This document shows positions 42,460 through 51,540 of a stretch of DNA of 64,000 nucleotides, one piece after another. A model generated the notes under the pieces. The model saw only the letters and a list, made by a program, of their open reading frames with translations. It was not told where the DNA came from and did no database searches. The stretch's first letter is position 1, and every line of letters starts with the position of its first letter. The stretch covers positions 62,001-126,000 of the forward strand of contig NZ_VSKK01000005.1 of NCBI RefSeq assembly GCF_008086205.1, read 5' to 3'. Source of the stretch: Bizionia myxarmorum. GTDB lineage: Bacteria; Bacteroidota; Bacteroidia; Flavobacteriales; Flavobacteriaceae. The translations under genes were made by a program, and so were the position numbers.

Positions 42460-43527
42460 ATGGCAAAAAAAAGAACATCAAAATATAAGAAGCACGTTGG
42501 CAAATCGCCAGGAACATTAACCTATACGGGTTATAAAGATTCACAAAAACTCTTCATTGAATCGTTTGACTACAGTTCGGATTTTATAAACGAGCAAGAA
42601 CTTCAAAATATTGAAGATGCTTTTCAGTATAAATCTACTGATTCCGTTACGTGGATTAATATTAATGGACTAAATCACATTAATGAAATTGAAAAAATAG
42701 GTACGCATTACAATTTGCATCCGCTCGTTTTAGAAGACATTGTCAACATCTCGCAACGTCCAAAAATTGATGAGTATGAAGATTATATATTTGTGTCCTT
42801 AAAAATGCTGTATTATGATGCGGATGAAAATATTACCATTGAACAAGTCAGTTTTGTTTTAGGAAAAAACTACGTGCTCACCTTTCAGGAATCCGAAGGC
42901 GATGTTTTTGACACAGTTCGAGAGCGACTGCGCGGTGGAAAAGGCCGAATTCGTACGTTGGGTTCAGATTACTTACTTTATGCTTTAATGGACGCTGTGG
43001 TAGATCATTATTATATTGTGAGTGAAACCATGGGGAATAAAGTGGAAGATTTAGAAGACATATTGTTTAGTGGCAATGTTAAAGACGATTTAAGCCAGCA
43101 AGTATTAAGCCTTAAAAAAGAGCTTTTAAAAGTCCGACGCTCCATTTTTCCTTTACGCGAAATAATAAGTCGCATACAAAAAAGTGATAGTGATTTGATT
43201 CTTAAAAAAAATCTCCAGTTTTATAATGATGTTTACGATCATATTATTCAACTTTCCGATAGCATTGATATTTTCCGTGAAATGATTTGGAGTTTAATGG
43301 ATATGTACATGACAACCATTAGCAACAAAATGAATGAAGTCATGAAAGTACTAACCATTATTGCTACCATTTTTATTCCATTAACTTTTATTGCTGGTGT
43401 TTATGGAATGAATTTTGACAACATACCCGAACTGCATTATAAAAACAGTTATTTCATTCTTTGGGGCGTTATGTTTTTGATTTTTATTGCTATGCTTTAT
43501 TACTTTAAACGGAAGAAGTGGTTGTGA
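42460..43527 (+). CDS. corA: Magnesium/cobalt transporter CorA
   Basis: A 355-aa inner-membrane divalent cation channel. A large cytoplasmic N-terminal domain (about 1-290, with VLEDIVNISQRPKIDEYEDYIFV) leads to a long stalk helix and two C-terminal helices. The selectivity motif YGMNFDNIPE is between them, and the tail is basic (YYFKRKKWL). It forms a pentamer that imports Mg2+. It is convergent with the next gene, with an 11-base gap and no visible terminator. Confidence 0.93.
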   Translation: MAKKRTSKYKKHVGKSPGTLTYTGYKDSQKLFIESFDYSSDFINEQELQNIEDAFQYKSTDSVTWININGLNHINEIEKIGTHYNLHPLVLEDIVNISQRPKIDEYEDYIFVSLKMLYYDADENITIEQVSFVLGKNYVLTFQESEGDVFDTVRERLRGGKGRIRTLGSDYLLYALMDAVVDHYYIVSETMGNKVEDLEDILFSGNVKDDLSQQVLSLKKELLKVRRSIFPLREIISRIQKSDSDLILKKNLQFYNDVYDHIIQLSDSIDIFREMIWSLMDMYMTTISNKMNEVMKVLTIIATIFIPLTFIAGVYGMNFDNIPELHYKNSYFILWGVMFLIFIAMLYYFKRKKWL

Positions 43528-43538
43528 TTTTAACCCCA

Positions 43539-45269
43539 TTACTTCTCATACCAAAACCAATCATCCGTTAGTTTTTCAACAAAATCATAGCGTTCTTTCA
43601 TAAAACTGTCGTTTGCTGCATCGTTATCTGCTTCATAGGGAAATACTGAAAATTCGCTAAAACTTATTATAAAATCATTTTGGTTGTTAAAGCCAAAACG
43701 AATTTGTTTTAAGGGCTTTTGCAGGTTATCTAAATTACATCCTTTTTCCAGATATAAGTTTCCTTTATAAACAGAGAAGCAAGTTTCACCATTTTTTAAA
43801 ATGGTTTCTAAACCATCTCTATATGCATCATACTCAAATTTTGAATAAGCTGTTTTCCTGATCTCATTTAAATTGGCCCAGCTAGGACTATTACTTTGTT
43901 TACTATGGTAAATCAAAACATAATATCGTGGATATCCACCAATAATATGTTCATTATTTAATGTAACCCCTATTTTCTCTTCGGTTGGAAAACCATGTTC
44001 GCCTATTAGTTCTATTAAGCTTATGTCATTTATTTCAGTGATGGCAACAGCATCTGCATGACTATATTCACCTTTTGCTCGACCAACATAGTATTTTTGG
44101 TCTAAATCTACAATTGCTTTTAATTTTTTAATTAAAACAGTGTCTTGGGTTTTAAGAAAAACCTCATGAAAATCATCAAAATTATTAAGAAAATCCTGCC
44201 ATTCTATTTGTTTTTCAATTCTATTAAAAATAGGCGCTTCAAAATAGGCTAAACCGACACCTTTCGCTACTAATTTTTCACTCCAAATAATAGCTGTTTT
44301 ATAATCTCTGGAAAGGATAGCAGAACGAACAGCATTATGAATATCTCGAGCATACACATAGTGATTACTCGTTAAAAAATTATTATATTCCTTTGCAGCA
44401 GCACCATATTGCTTTCTTAAAATAAACTGCTCTGCTTTATCAATAACCTGGTAATATTCTGGTACAATAATCACTTTAGGTGTTTGCCATAAAACAGCCA
44501 CATTTTTTCTAATAATAGGTGTTGGCTGTTTATCTTTGAATGCTATTGTTTCTAAATTTTTTATTTTTGGTTTATCATTCAAGAAAACCATGTCTCCAAT
44601 ATTAAAAATTTCAGCAAAACTACTTCCTAAACCAAACGCTAATACAGAATTTTCATTAATGGTTGCCTCTATAGAGAATTTTTCAATATATGGTTCGCTT
44701 GTTTCAAAACGAACCGTATTTTTTAAATAAAAAGCTTTAAGTGAGTCAAGTACAAGATCACCTTCAACACGCTCACCATGATAGGTTATGTAATTTTTTT
44801 CTTTAAAAATTGTATGTTCAACATGAACATAAGCTAATGTGTCTTTTACCTCGCCAATTGCTACCTGAATTTGATTATCCACTCCCTGCCATTGCCTATT
44901 AGATTTCACCTTTCCCGAAATTCTTATTTTATTATCATTTTCATCAAAACTACAAGACTCAATTTCAACATGAATATTATTCATCGTGAAATCTTCAATA
45001 AATGTTGTATTTCTCCCATCATGTAAATGAAACTCAACCTCATAGTTTAAAATACCTTTATAGTCTTTTATATCTACAAAATACGGTATAGAATCACCGT
45101 TTTTAAACAGCATATAATCATCCATATCCCACCAAAAATCATAGGTATCTGGTTTCATTTTGTGAGCGTCCAAATCATTTTGACTGAATGTTTTTAAGTT
45201 TTGAGAAGAAACAAATTGAAAAAACATCAATAAAATACTCGAAAGGATAAGCTGGTTAGTTATTTTCAT
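43539..45269 (-). CDS. Secreted protein of unknown function, DUF6624-like C-terminal part
   Basis: A 576-aa protein with a signal peptide (about 1-23, ending FVSSQ). The first half is strand-rich with no recognised domain. A helical segment at about 280-340 (AEQFILRKQYGAAAKEYNNF) looks like one or two TPR-type repeats. The stretch IVDLDQKYYVGRA ... LIELIGEHGFPTEEKIG ... YYVLIYHSKQ resembles the DUF6624 pattern, though not certainly. Expected to be periplasmic or outer-membrane associated. It is divergent from the PIG-L gene and appears to stand alone. Confidence 0.6.
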   Translation of the reverse strand: MKITNQLILSSILLMFFQFVSSQNLKTFSQNDLDAHKMKPDTYDFWWDMDDYMLFKNGDSIPYFVDIKDYKGILNYEVEFHLHDGRNTTFIEDFTMNNIHVEIESCSFDENDNKIRISGKVKSNRQWQGVDNQIQVAIGEVKDTLAYVHVEHTIFKEKNYITYHGERVEGDLVLDSLKAFYLKNTVRFETSEPYIEKFSIEATINENSVLAFGLGSSFAEIFNIGDMVFLNDKPKIKNLETIAFKDKQPTPIIRKNVAVLWQTPKVIIVPEYYQVIDKAEQFILRKQYGAAAKEYNNFLTSNHYVYARDIHNAVRSAILSRDYKTAIIWSEKLVAKGVGLAYFEAPIFNRIEKQIEWQDFLNNFDDFHEVFLKTQDTVLIKKLKAIVDLDQKYYVGRAKGEYSHADAVAITEINDISLIELIGEHGFPTEEKIGVTLNNEHIIGGYPRYYVLIYHSKQSNSPSWANLNEIRKTAYSKFEYDAYRDGLETILKNGETCFSVYKGNLYLEKGCNLDNLQKPLKQIRFGFNNQNDFIISFSEFSVFPYEADNDAANDSFMKERYDFVEKLTDDWFWYEK

Positions 45270-45392
45270 GTTTAAAAATGATTAATAGTTTAATAATGAG
45301 GCGTAAAATTACTTTTATGAAATATTTTACTATCAATTTCCCTGCCAAAAGTTAAAAAACACTTAAATCCAATCATCTTGAAAACTGTTTAT

Positions 45393-45400
45393 TATATTTG
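45393..45400 (+). promoter_or_regulatory. -7 box of the PIG-L gene
   Basis: TATATTTG is a full TAnnTTTG match, about 20 bases before the ATG at 45421. Confidence 0.45.
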
Positions 45401-45420
45401 GTCTTTTAGCAAAATGCACT

Positions 45421-47919
45421 ATGATTAAACAATTACGATACCTCTTTTTTATTGCAATAAGTACCACACTTACCTACGCACAACAACCCAAAAAACCTAA
45501 TACTTCCGAAATTTACGAGTCTATAAAAAAATTGAAATTTTTAGGATCTGTTTTATATGTTGCGGCACATCCTGACGATGAAAATACCCGAATGATTTCA
45601 TATGTGGCTAACGGTGTGAAAGCCCGAACCGCCTATTTATCCTTAACACGAGGCGATGGTGGACAAAATTTAATTGGTTCAGAAATTCGTGAACTTTTAG
45701 GCGTTATTAGAACTCAAGAACTTTTAACGGCCCGCGCTATTGACGGTGGCGAACAGTTTTTTACACGTGCTAACGATTTTGGTTATTCGAAACATCCAGA
45801 TGAAACTTTAGAGATTTGGAATAAAGAAGCCGTTTTATCGGATGTAGTTTTGGCTATTCGTCAATTTCAACCGGATATTATTATCAACCGTTTTGATCAT
45901 AGAAGTCCAGGGAAAACGCACGGTCACCATACCAGTTCTGCCATGTTGAGTTTGGAAGCTTTTGATTTGGCGGGCGATTCAAGCGTTTATCCAAAACAAT
46001 TACAATCTACAGAAACTTGGCAAGCACAACGTATATTTTTCAACACGTCTTGGTGGTTTTACGGTAGTCAAGAAAAATTTGATAAAGCGGATAAAAGCAG
46101 TTTAATTGGTTTAGATACTGGGATTTATTTTCCTTCTAGCGGTTTAAGTAATCCTGAAATTGCAGCTTTAAGCCGAAGCCAGCACAAATCTCAAGGTTTT
46201 GGAAATACAGGAACGCGCGGTAGTGAAATAGAATATATTGAATTAATAAAAGGCACCATGCCCAAAGTTCAATCCAATTTATTTGAAGGGATTGATACCA
46301 CTTGGAATCGCGTTAAAAATGGTGCTACCATTGGCATTATATTAAAAGAGGTTGAAGCAAACTACGATTTTAAAAATCCGTCAGCTTCCCTTCCCAAATT
46401 AGTAGAAGCGTATGCTGCCATTCAAAATCTAGAAAATGGCCATTGGAAAAGGATTAAAACTCAAGAAATTAAAGCCATTATTGAAGCCTGTTCTGGATTA
46501 TATGTAGAAGCTGCCGCGCAAACCAATCAAGCCACAGCCAATGAAACTATAAATCTGAATTTGGAAATCATAAACAGAAGTACTTCCGCCATAATTTTGG
46601 AGTCTTTCATCAATCCGAATGGATTAATGATTGAAAAAAACATGGAGCTAATTAATAATCTATCTATAAATATAAAAGAGACTTTTCATATTCCTAGTCT
46701 GGATAAAGCGCATATTACAACACCTTATTGGCTTACTGAAACCGGAACTTTGGGTATGTACAAAGTATCTGATGCATCTTTAATAGGAAAGCCTGAAACA
46801 CCAGAATATTTTGAGGTTACCTTTAACATAAAAATAGCTGGCATTTCAATTCCGTTTACCAAACCCGTTATTTATAAAACCAATGATCCTGTTAAAGGTG
46901 AAGTTTATAAACCGTTTGAAATTATACCAGAAGCTTCAGCCAGAATTGCCGAAAAAGTCATCATTTTTGAAACGGATAATTCGAAATCAATTCCGGTGAG
47001 TGTTAAAGCTGGCAGAAATGGTTTAGAGGGAACTATGAAATTATCAGTTCCTACAGGTTGGATTGTTTCACCTGAAAATCATAACATTAACATTGTTAAT
47101 AAAGGTGCCCAACAAACTGTTTTATTTACTGTGACACCTCCAAATAATCAAAGCGAAGGCTCTATTAAACCCATCATTTCAGTTAATGGCAACACCTACT
47201 CCAACGAACTTATAGAAATAGATTACGATCATATTCCGTATCAAACGGTATTATTACCTAGTGAAAGTAAAGTGGTGCGATTAGACATTAAAAAGAAAGG
47301 TGAAAATATCGCTTATATTGCTGGTGCTGGCGACGTTGTTCCTGAAAGTTTGCAGCAAATTGGCTACAAAGTAACCACTTTGAGTCCGGATGCCATTACA
47401 CCCGAAAATTTAAGCCGTTTTGATGCCGTAGTTATTGGCATTCGAGCATATAATACAGTTGAAACTTTAAAATTCAAACAAAAAGTGCTTTTCGACTTCG
47501 TAAAAAAAGGTGGAAATATGGTGGTTCAGTATAATACAAGTCGCGGACTAGTGACAGATGAATTAGCACCTTACCAGTTAGAATTATCTAGCGATCGTGT
47601 TACCGATGAATTTGCGGATGTCAAATTTCTAGCGCCAAATCATCCTGTTTTAAATATTCCAAATAAAATTACGGCATCCGATTTTGAAAATTGGACCCAA
47701 GAGCGTGGATTATATTTTCCCGATTCTTGGAGTAAAGACTTCACCCCTATTTTATCTATGCATGATAAAGGCGAATCTGCTAAAAAGGGAAGTTTATTAG
47801 TCGCTAAATATGGCGAAGGCTATTACATCTATACGGGTTTAAGTTTCTTTAGAGAATTTCCAGCTGGTGTTTCCGGCGCATATCGCTTATTTGCAAATAT
47901 CCTATCTTTAGGAAAATAA
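45421..47919 (+). CDS. PIG-L deacetylase with ThuA/GATase-like C-terminal domain
   Basis: An 832-aa exported protein (signal peptide ending TTLTYAQQ). Residues about 38-290 are a PIG-L/LmbE zinc deacetylase domain with the metal motif AAHPDDENTR and the third ligand in RSPGKTHGHHTSS. A middle beta region at about 360-600 resembles NEW3-type Ig-like domains (VSVKAGRNGLEGTMKLSVPTGW). The C-terminal about 630-832 looks like a ThuA/class I glutamine amidotransferase-like fold (FDAVVIGIRAYNTVETL ... GGNMVVQYNTS). It probably deacetylates an N-acetyl sugar outside the cytoplasm. A small membrane peptide and a sodium:solute symporter gene follow at once, suggesting coupled hydrolysis and uptake. Confidence 0.85.
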   Translation: MIKQLRYLFFIAISTTLTYAQQPKKPNTSEIYESIKKLKFLGSVLYVAAHPDDENTRMISYVANGVKARTAYLSLTRGDGGQNLIGSEIRELLGVIRTQELLTARAIDGGEQFFTRANDFGYSKHPDETLEIWNKEAVLSDVVLAIRQFQPDIIINRFDHRSPGKTHGHHTSSAMLSLEAFDLAGDSSVYPKQLQSTETWQAQRIFFNTSWWFYGSQEKFDKADKSSLIGLDTGIYFPSSGLSNPEIAALSRSQHKSQGFGNTGTRGSEIEYIELIKGTMPKVQSNLFEGIDTTWNRVKNGATIGIILKEVEANYDFKNPSASLPKLVEAYAAIQNLENGHWKRIKTQEIKAIIEACSGLYVEAAAQTNQATANETINLNLEIINRSTSAIILESFINPNGLMIEKNMELINNLSINIKETFHIPSLDKAHITTPYWLTETGTLGMYKVSDASLIGKPETPEYFEVTFNIKIAGISIPFTKPVIYKTNDPVKGEVYKPFEIIPEASARIAEKVIIFETDNSKSIPVSVKAGRNGLEGTMKLSVPTGWIVSPENHNINIVNKGAQQTVLFTVTPPNNQSEGSIKPIISVNGNTYSNELIEIDYDHIPYQTVLLPSESKVVRLDIKKKGENIAYIAGAGDVVPESLQQIGYKVTTLSPDAITPENLSRFDAVVIGIRAYNTVETLKFKQKVLFDFVKKGGNMVVQYNTSRGLVTDELAPYQLELSSDRVTDEFADVKFLAPNHPVLNIPNKITASDFENWTQERGLYFPDSWSKDFTPILSMHDKGESAKKGSLLVAKYGEGYYIYTGLSFFREFPAGVSGAYRLFANILSLGK

Positions 47920-47939
47920 CACTAAAAACCTACAACGCC

Positions 47940-48041
47940 ATGAAACCAGAAAAATACAAATGGGAAAGAATGTACACATTCGTGCTGGTGGCTAATGCCA
48001 TCTATTTTATTGTATTTTATTTCATCATGCAAGCCTTTTAA
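47940..48041 (+). CDS. 33-aa single-helix membrane peptide before the symporter
   Basis: ATG 47940 to TAA 48039-48041 encodes a basic and aromatic start (MKPEKYKWERMYTF) followed by one transmembrane helix (VLVANAIYFIVFYFIMQAF). The symporter start codon is 2 bases after its stop, and it starts 20 bases after the PIG-L gene, so translation coupling is likely. The positive-inside start and full-length helix argue that it is a real small protein, perhaps an accessory subunit of the symporter. This is inferred. Confidence 0.65.
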   Translation: MKPEKYKWERMYTFVLVANAIYFIVFYFIMQAF

Positions 48042-48043
48042 CT

Positions 48044-49735
48044 ATGCAAACTCTCGATTGGATTGTATTATCCCTTACCTTATTCACAATTGTCGCTTAT
48101 GGTACCTGGCAAACGCGTGGTAGCAAAAATGTGCAAGATTATTTAAAAGGAGGCAATACCTCTAAATGGTATACCATTGGTTTATCCGTCATGGCAACTC
48201 AAGCTAGTGCTATTACTTTTTTATCTACACCTGGCCAAGCCTTTAATGATGGGATGGGTTTTGTACAATTTTATTTCGGATTACCAATTGCTATGGTGGT
48301 GATTTGTATGGTGTTTATTCCACTCTATCACCGACTTAATGTATATACGGCCTACGAATTTCTTGAAGATCGTTTCGACTTAAAAACGCGCTCTTTAACA
48401 GCCATTCTATTCTTAATTCAACGCGGATTAGCTGCCGGAATCACCATTTTTGCGCCGGCGATTATTTTATCCGTTGTACTGGGTTGGAATCTCTTATTAC
48501 TGAATATAATTATCGGAATACTCGTAATTATATACACGGTTTCCGGCGGAACAAAGGCAGTAAATGTCACACAAAAGCATCAAATGGTGGTGATATTCAC
48601 GGGAATGATTATTGCTTTTATTTTAATTGTGAATAAACTTCCTGAAAACATCACCTTTAGTAATGCATTAGATATTGCTGGCGCGAGCGGCAAAATGGAG
48701 ATATTAGATTTCTCTTTTGATTTGAATAATCGCTACACCTTTTGGAGTGGTATTATTGGTGGAACCTTTTTAATGTTGTCTTACTTCGGAACCGATCAAA
48801 GTCAAGTACAACGTTATTTATCTGGGAAATCTGTTAGAGAAATGCGTTTGGGTCTAATTTTTAACGGACTTTTTAAAGTGCCCATGCAGTTTTTTATTCT
48901 GTTGGTGGGTGTCATGGTTTTCGTGTTTTATCAATTTAATAAAGCACCGATAAACTTTAATCCTGTTGCTTCGGAAATGGTTTTAAATACAGAATATGCG
49001 GATGAATTTGAAGGACTGGAAGCAGAACAAGATCTTATTTTTGATACCAAACAATTGTTAATTGCCGATTTTATTGCCAATAAAAGTGAAGCGTCAATTG
49101 CAGGCGTCGCTTCGGCAAATGCCAAAAATGATAGTATTCGCGCTAGAGCCCGCTATTTAATTGATAAAGCTGGTGAGGTTAAAGGCGTTAAGGTGGAAAG
49201 TAATGATAAGGATTACGTGTTTATCAACTTTATTTTAAACAACTTACCTCGAGGCTTAATTGGGCTTTTATTAGCCGTTATTTTAAGTGCAGCCATGTCT
49301 AGCACCTCTAGTGAATTAAATGCACTGGCATCCACTACTACCATCGATTTATACAAACGGAACACCGCAGAAAAAACAGATGCCGAGATGGTAAAAGTAT
49401 CTCAATGGTTTACTTTAGGCTGGGGCGTTATGGCTATTTTAGTCGCTTGTGTAGCCAATTTAGCGGAAAACTTAATTCAATTAGTAAATATTATTGGATC
49501 CATTTTCTACGGAAATGTGCTTGGTATTTTCTTGTTGGCATTTTTCGTGAAAGCTGTTAAAGGTCGTGCTGTTTTTATTGCAGCTATCATCACGCAAATG
49601 CTAGTAATTAGCCTGTTTCTTTTAGATCAGTACGAATATATTAATCTACCGTTTTTATGGTTGAATTTTGTGGGTTGTGCTATTGTTATGGGTATTGCCA
49701 TCTTGATTCAGTTTACTAGTAGGAAGCCAGAATAA
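48044..49735 (+). CDS. Sodium:solute symporter (SSS family)
   Basis: A 563-aa transporter with about 13-14 helices. It opens with the SSS pattern (GSKNVQDYLKGGNTSKWYTIGLSVMATQASAITFLSTPGQAF) and carries AVILSAAMSSTSSELNALASTTTIDLYKR, where the Ser/Ala-rich helix 8 contributes to the sodium site. A hydrophilic insert at about 310-375 is larger than in PutP. The substrate is unknown. Neighbourhood with a PIG-L/ThuA-like enzyme suggests an amino sugar, sugar or related compound. SSS genes of this group in Bacteroidota are often called sodium:solute symporters without a substrate. Confidence 0.9.
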   Translation: MQTLDWIVLSLTLFTIVAYGTWQTRGSKNVQDYLKGGNTSKWYTIGLSVMATQASAITFLSTPGQAFNDGMGFVQFYFGLPIAMVVICMVFIPLYHRLNVYTAYEFLEDRFDLKTRSLTAILFLIQRGLAAGITIFAPAIILSVVLGWNLLLLNIIIGILVIIYTVSGGTKAVNVTQKHQMVVIFTGMIIAFILIVNKLPENITFSNALDIAGASGKMEILDFSFDLNNRYTFWSGIIGGTFLMLSYFGTDQSQVQRYLSGKSVREMRLGLIFNGLFKVPMQFFILLVGVMVFVFYQFNKAPINFNPVASEMVLNTEYADEFEGLEAEQDLIFDTKQLLIADFIANKSEASIAGVASANAKNDSIRARARYLIDKAGEVKGVKVESNDKDYVFINFILNNLPRGLIGLLLAVILSAAMSSTSSELNALASTTTIDLYKRNTAEKTDAEMVKVSQWFTLGWGVMAILVACVANLAENLIQLVNIIGSIFYGNVLGIFLLAFFVKAVKGRAVFIAAIITQMLVISLFLLDQYEYINLPFLWLNFVGCAIVMGIAILIQFTSRKPE

Positions 49736-49811
49736 AGGTCTTTTCATTTATAATTTTTAAATTTTCAAAAATCTTAAATATCTAGTTTACATAACTTTTT
49801 GTAATATTTAC

Positions 49812-49842
49812 TTGTCTAAATGTAAAGTTTATTTTACATTTG
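49812..49842 (+). promoter_or_regulatory. Promoter with embedded inverted-repeat operator
   Basis: TTG at 49812-49814, a 20-base spacer, then TACATTTG at 49835-49842. A perfect inverted repeat AAATGTAAA (49818-49826) / TTTACATTT (49833-49841) with a 6-base spacer covers the spacer and the -7 box. A protein bound here would block transcription of the membrane protein-Xre pair. Confidence 0.65.
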
Positions 49843-49867
49843 ATAAATTAATTTAAAGTCGACAGTT

Positions 49868-50344
49868 ATGAAAACAAATTTTTTACTACCTCATAAATTC
49901 AAGGTGTTTGGTTGGGTACTTCTTATTCTTGGTTTAATTTTAGGCATATTATTGTACGCTACAGATTTCGAACCAAACATTTTTACAACTAACGTTTTAA
50001 GTGTTTATAATGGTGATAGTCTTTTCACTGGACGTGACGAAGGCTGGTTTAAGATTATTGAAAATGGGATTATTGATGAACTTTCAGCTTTAGCTATTAT
50101 TTTAGGAGGTTTACTAGTAGGTTTTACCAAAGAAAAGGTAGAAGATGAATTTATTTACAAACTCCGAACAGAATCCCTTGTTTGGGCCATTATTGTAAAT
50201 TATACTGTTCTTGCATTGGCTATTATTTTCGTTTATGATATGCTATTTTTTAATATGATGATATTTAATATGTTTACTCCGCTTTTCATCTTTATTATAC
50301 GTTTCAATTTCTTAAAACTAAAATCCTCTACCCATGACGAATAA
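49868..50344 (+). CDS. Four-helix membrane protein paired with an Xre regulator
   Basis: A 158-aa protein with helices at about 14-33, 70-90, 103-123 and 127-147, and a short extracytoplasmic stretch (ATDFEPNIFTTNVLSVYNGD) between the first two. No named domain recognised. It overlaps the start of the following Xre-type gene by 11 bases. Pairs of a small membrane protein and a compact Cro/CI-like regulator recur across bacteria, often as self-regulated sensor-like units, but the signal is unknown. Confidence 0.7.
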   Translation: MKTNFLLPHKFKVFGWVLLILGLILGILLYATDFEPNIFTTNVLSVYNGDSLFTGRDEGWFKIIENGIIDELSALAIILGGLLVGFTKEKVEDEFIYKLRTESLVWAIIVNYTVLALAIIFVYDMLFFNMMIFNMFTPLFIFIIRFNFLKLKSSTHDE

Positions 50345-50534
50345 TCTTAAAGTAGAACGTGCAAGACATAATATGACGCAAGCAGATTTAGCAGAAGCGA
50401 TTGGCGTTTCCCGACAATCCATAAATGCCATGGAAAAAAACAAATATGTACCATCAACAGTTTTAGCATTAAAACTTTCCAGACTTTTTAAAAAACCAGT
50501 GGAAGAACTATTCCAATTAGAAGCTGGAGATTAA
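50334..50534 (+). CDS. Small Xre/Cro-CI-type regulator
   Basis: A 66-aa protein that is almost only a helix-turn-helix domain: VERARHNMTQADLAEAIGVSRQSINAMEKNKYVPSTVLALKLSRLFKKPVEELF. It matches the short YgzD/YozG-like group encoded next to membrane proteins. It starts within the end of the membrane protein gene (ATG in the sequence CCATGACGA), so translation is coupled. Its likely target is the inverted repeat at 49818-49841, giving autorepression. Confidence 0.88.
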   Translation: MTNNLKVERARHNMTQADLAEAIGVSRQSINAMEKNKYVPSTVLALKLSRLFKKPVEELFQLEAGD

Positions 50535-50540
50535 AAATAA

Positions 50541-50575
50541 AAAAAAAAGCGACTCGGTTGTACCAAGTCGCTTTT
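50541..50575. terminator. Terminator between the Xre gene and the DUF2911 gene
   Basis: AAAAGCGACT and AGTCGCTTTT form the stem, with an inner GG/CC pair. The minus strand carries a long T-run after the stem, so it mainly ends the DUF2911 transcript; the plus strand has a short T4 tail. Confidence 0.8.
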
Positions 50576-50598
50576 ACTATTCATAAACAAACTAGTTA

Positions 50599-51447
50599 CT
50601 AGTTAGCTCCCCATTCTTTTAATGATGCCTCATTAAATTTTACATACTGCATGTTACCAGCTTCTTTTGATGCTTCTAACGATTTTTTAGCTAATTCAAT
50701 AGCTCCTTTAGTATCGCCAGCTTTTGCATAAATTAAGGACTGTTGTCTTAATTGATAAAAAGCAGGTTTATCCATCATACTCATAGCTTTATCAATCCAC
50801 TCTTTAGCTTGCTTAATATCTTTACCTTCACTATAATAATAAGCTGCAGATGCATAATAATCACTTGCTTTTGGATTGTTGTTTAAAGCTTCATTGATTG
50901 AAACTAAAACTTTATCATCCGTAGGAACTGTAAAAGGAACACCAACATAAGTATTCTCCCACATCATTTCTAAAGTCGCACCACCAGTTTGAATATTATT
51001 AATATCAATAGTAAACGTTTCTACCGTAAAAGGAATAGTCTCTGCTTTTACTTTAGCAATAGCAGCTACTTTACTATCATCCCATTTTTCTGGAGTTCCC
51101 CAGTTTTCAGTGTCTGTATAGAAATATATTTCCCACATAGATTCTCCTGGCTTGGAAAAAATAGCATAAGAACCTGGCTTTAATGTGTAATTATTAATGG
51201 TTACAGGATCACTAAAAGTAATTATTGTGTTTTTGTTAGCACCAGTTCTCCACATGGTATCGTAAGCTTCAAGGCCTCCAAATATTTTTCTTCCTTTTAC
51301 TCCCGGACGTGCATATTCAATATTTATAGTTGTTAAACCTACCATTTGCTCCACTTTGCTTAATGGACTTGGCTCTGGCGTTGTAACTTGTGCTTGTATG
51401 CTAAAAGCCAATACAAAAGCCGCAAGCGTTAAAAGTGATTTTTTCAT
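50599..51447 (-). CDS. DUF2911 domain secreted protein
   Basis: A 282-aa protein from ATG 51447 (MKKSLLTLAAFVLAFSIQAQ signal peptide); a TTG 20 codons upstream is rejected. The DUF2911 body includes LSKVEQMVGLTTINIEYARPGVKGRKIFGGLEAYDTMWRTGANKNTIITFSDPVTINN-type sequence at about 30-90, with the recurring WRTGANxxT motif. A C-terminal helical part (about 190-282) has TPR-like helices (AYYYSEGKDIKQAKEWIDKA, KAGDTKGAIELAKKSLEAS). Exported, function unknown, common in Bacteroidota. Confidence 0.88.
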   Translation of the reverse strand: MKKSLLTLAAFVLAFSIQAQVTTPEPSPLSKVEQMVGLTTINIEYARPGVKGRKIFGGLEAYDTMWRTGANKNTIITFSDPVTINNYTLKPGSYAIFSKPGESMWEIYFYTDTENWGTPEKWDDSKVAAIAKVKAETIPFTVETFTIDINNIQTGGATLEMMWENTYVGVPFTVPTDDKVLVSINEALNNNPKASDYYASAAYYYSEGKDIKQAKEWIDKAMSMMDKPAFYQLRQQSLIYAKAGDTKGAIELAKKSLEASKEAGNMQYVKFNEASLKEWGAN

Positions 51448-51540
51448 AGTAATACGATTTATTAAGTTGTTTTCTAAGATTTCAAAATTAAGCCGAATCG
51501 GCGTCAAGGCTTGTTAATAAAAGCCTAAATTAAATTATAG

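Noticed and set aside
51448-51507. TTG start 20 codons upstream of the DUF2911 gene
   Set aside because: The extension would bury the signal peptide that starts at ATG 51447.
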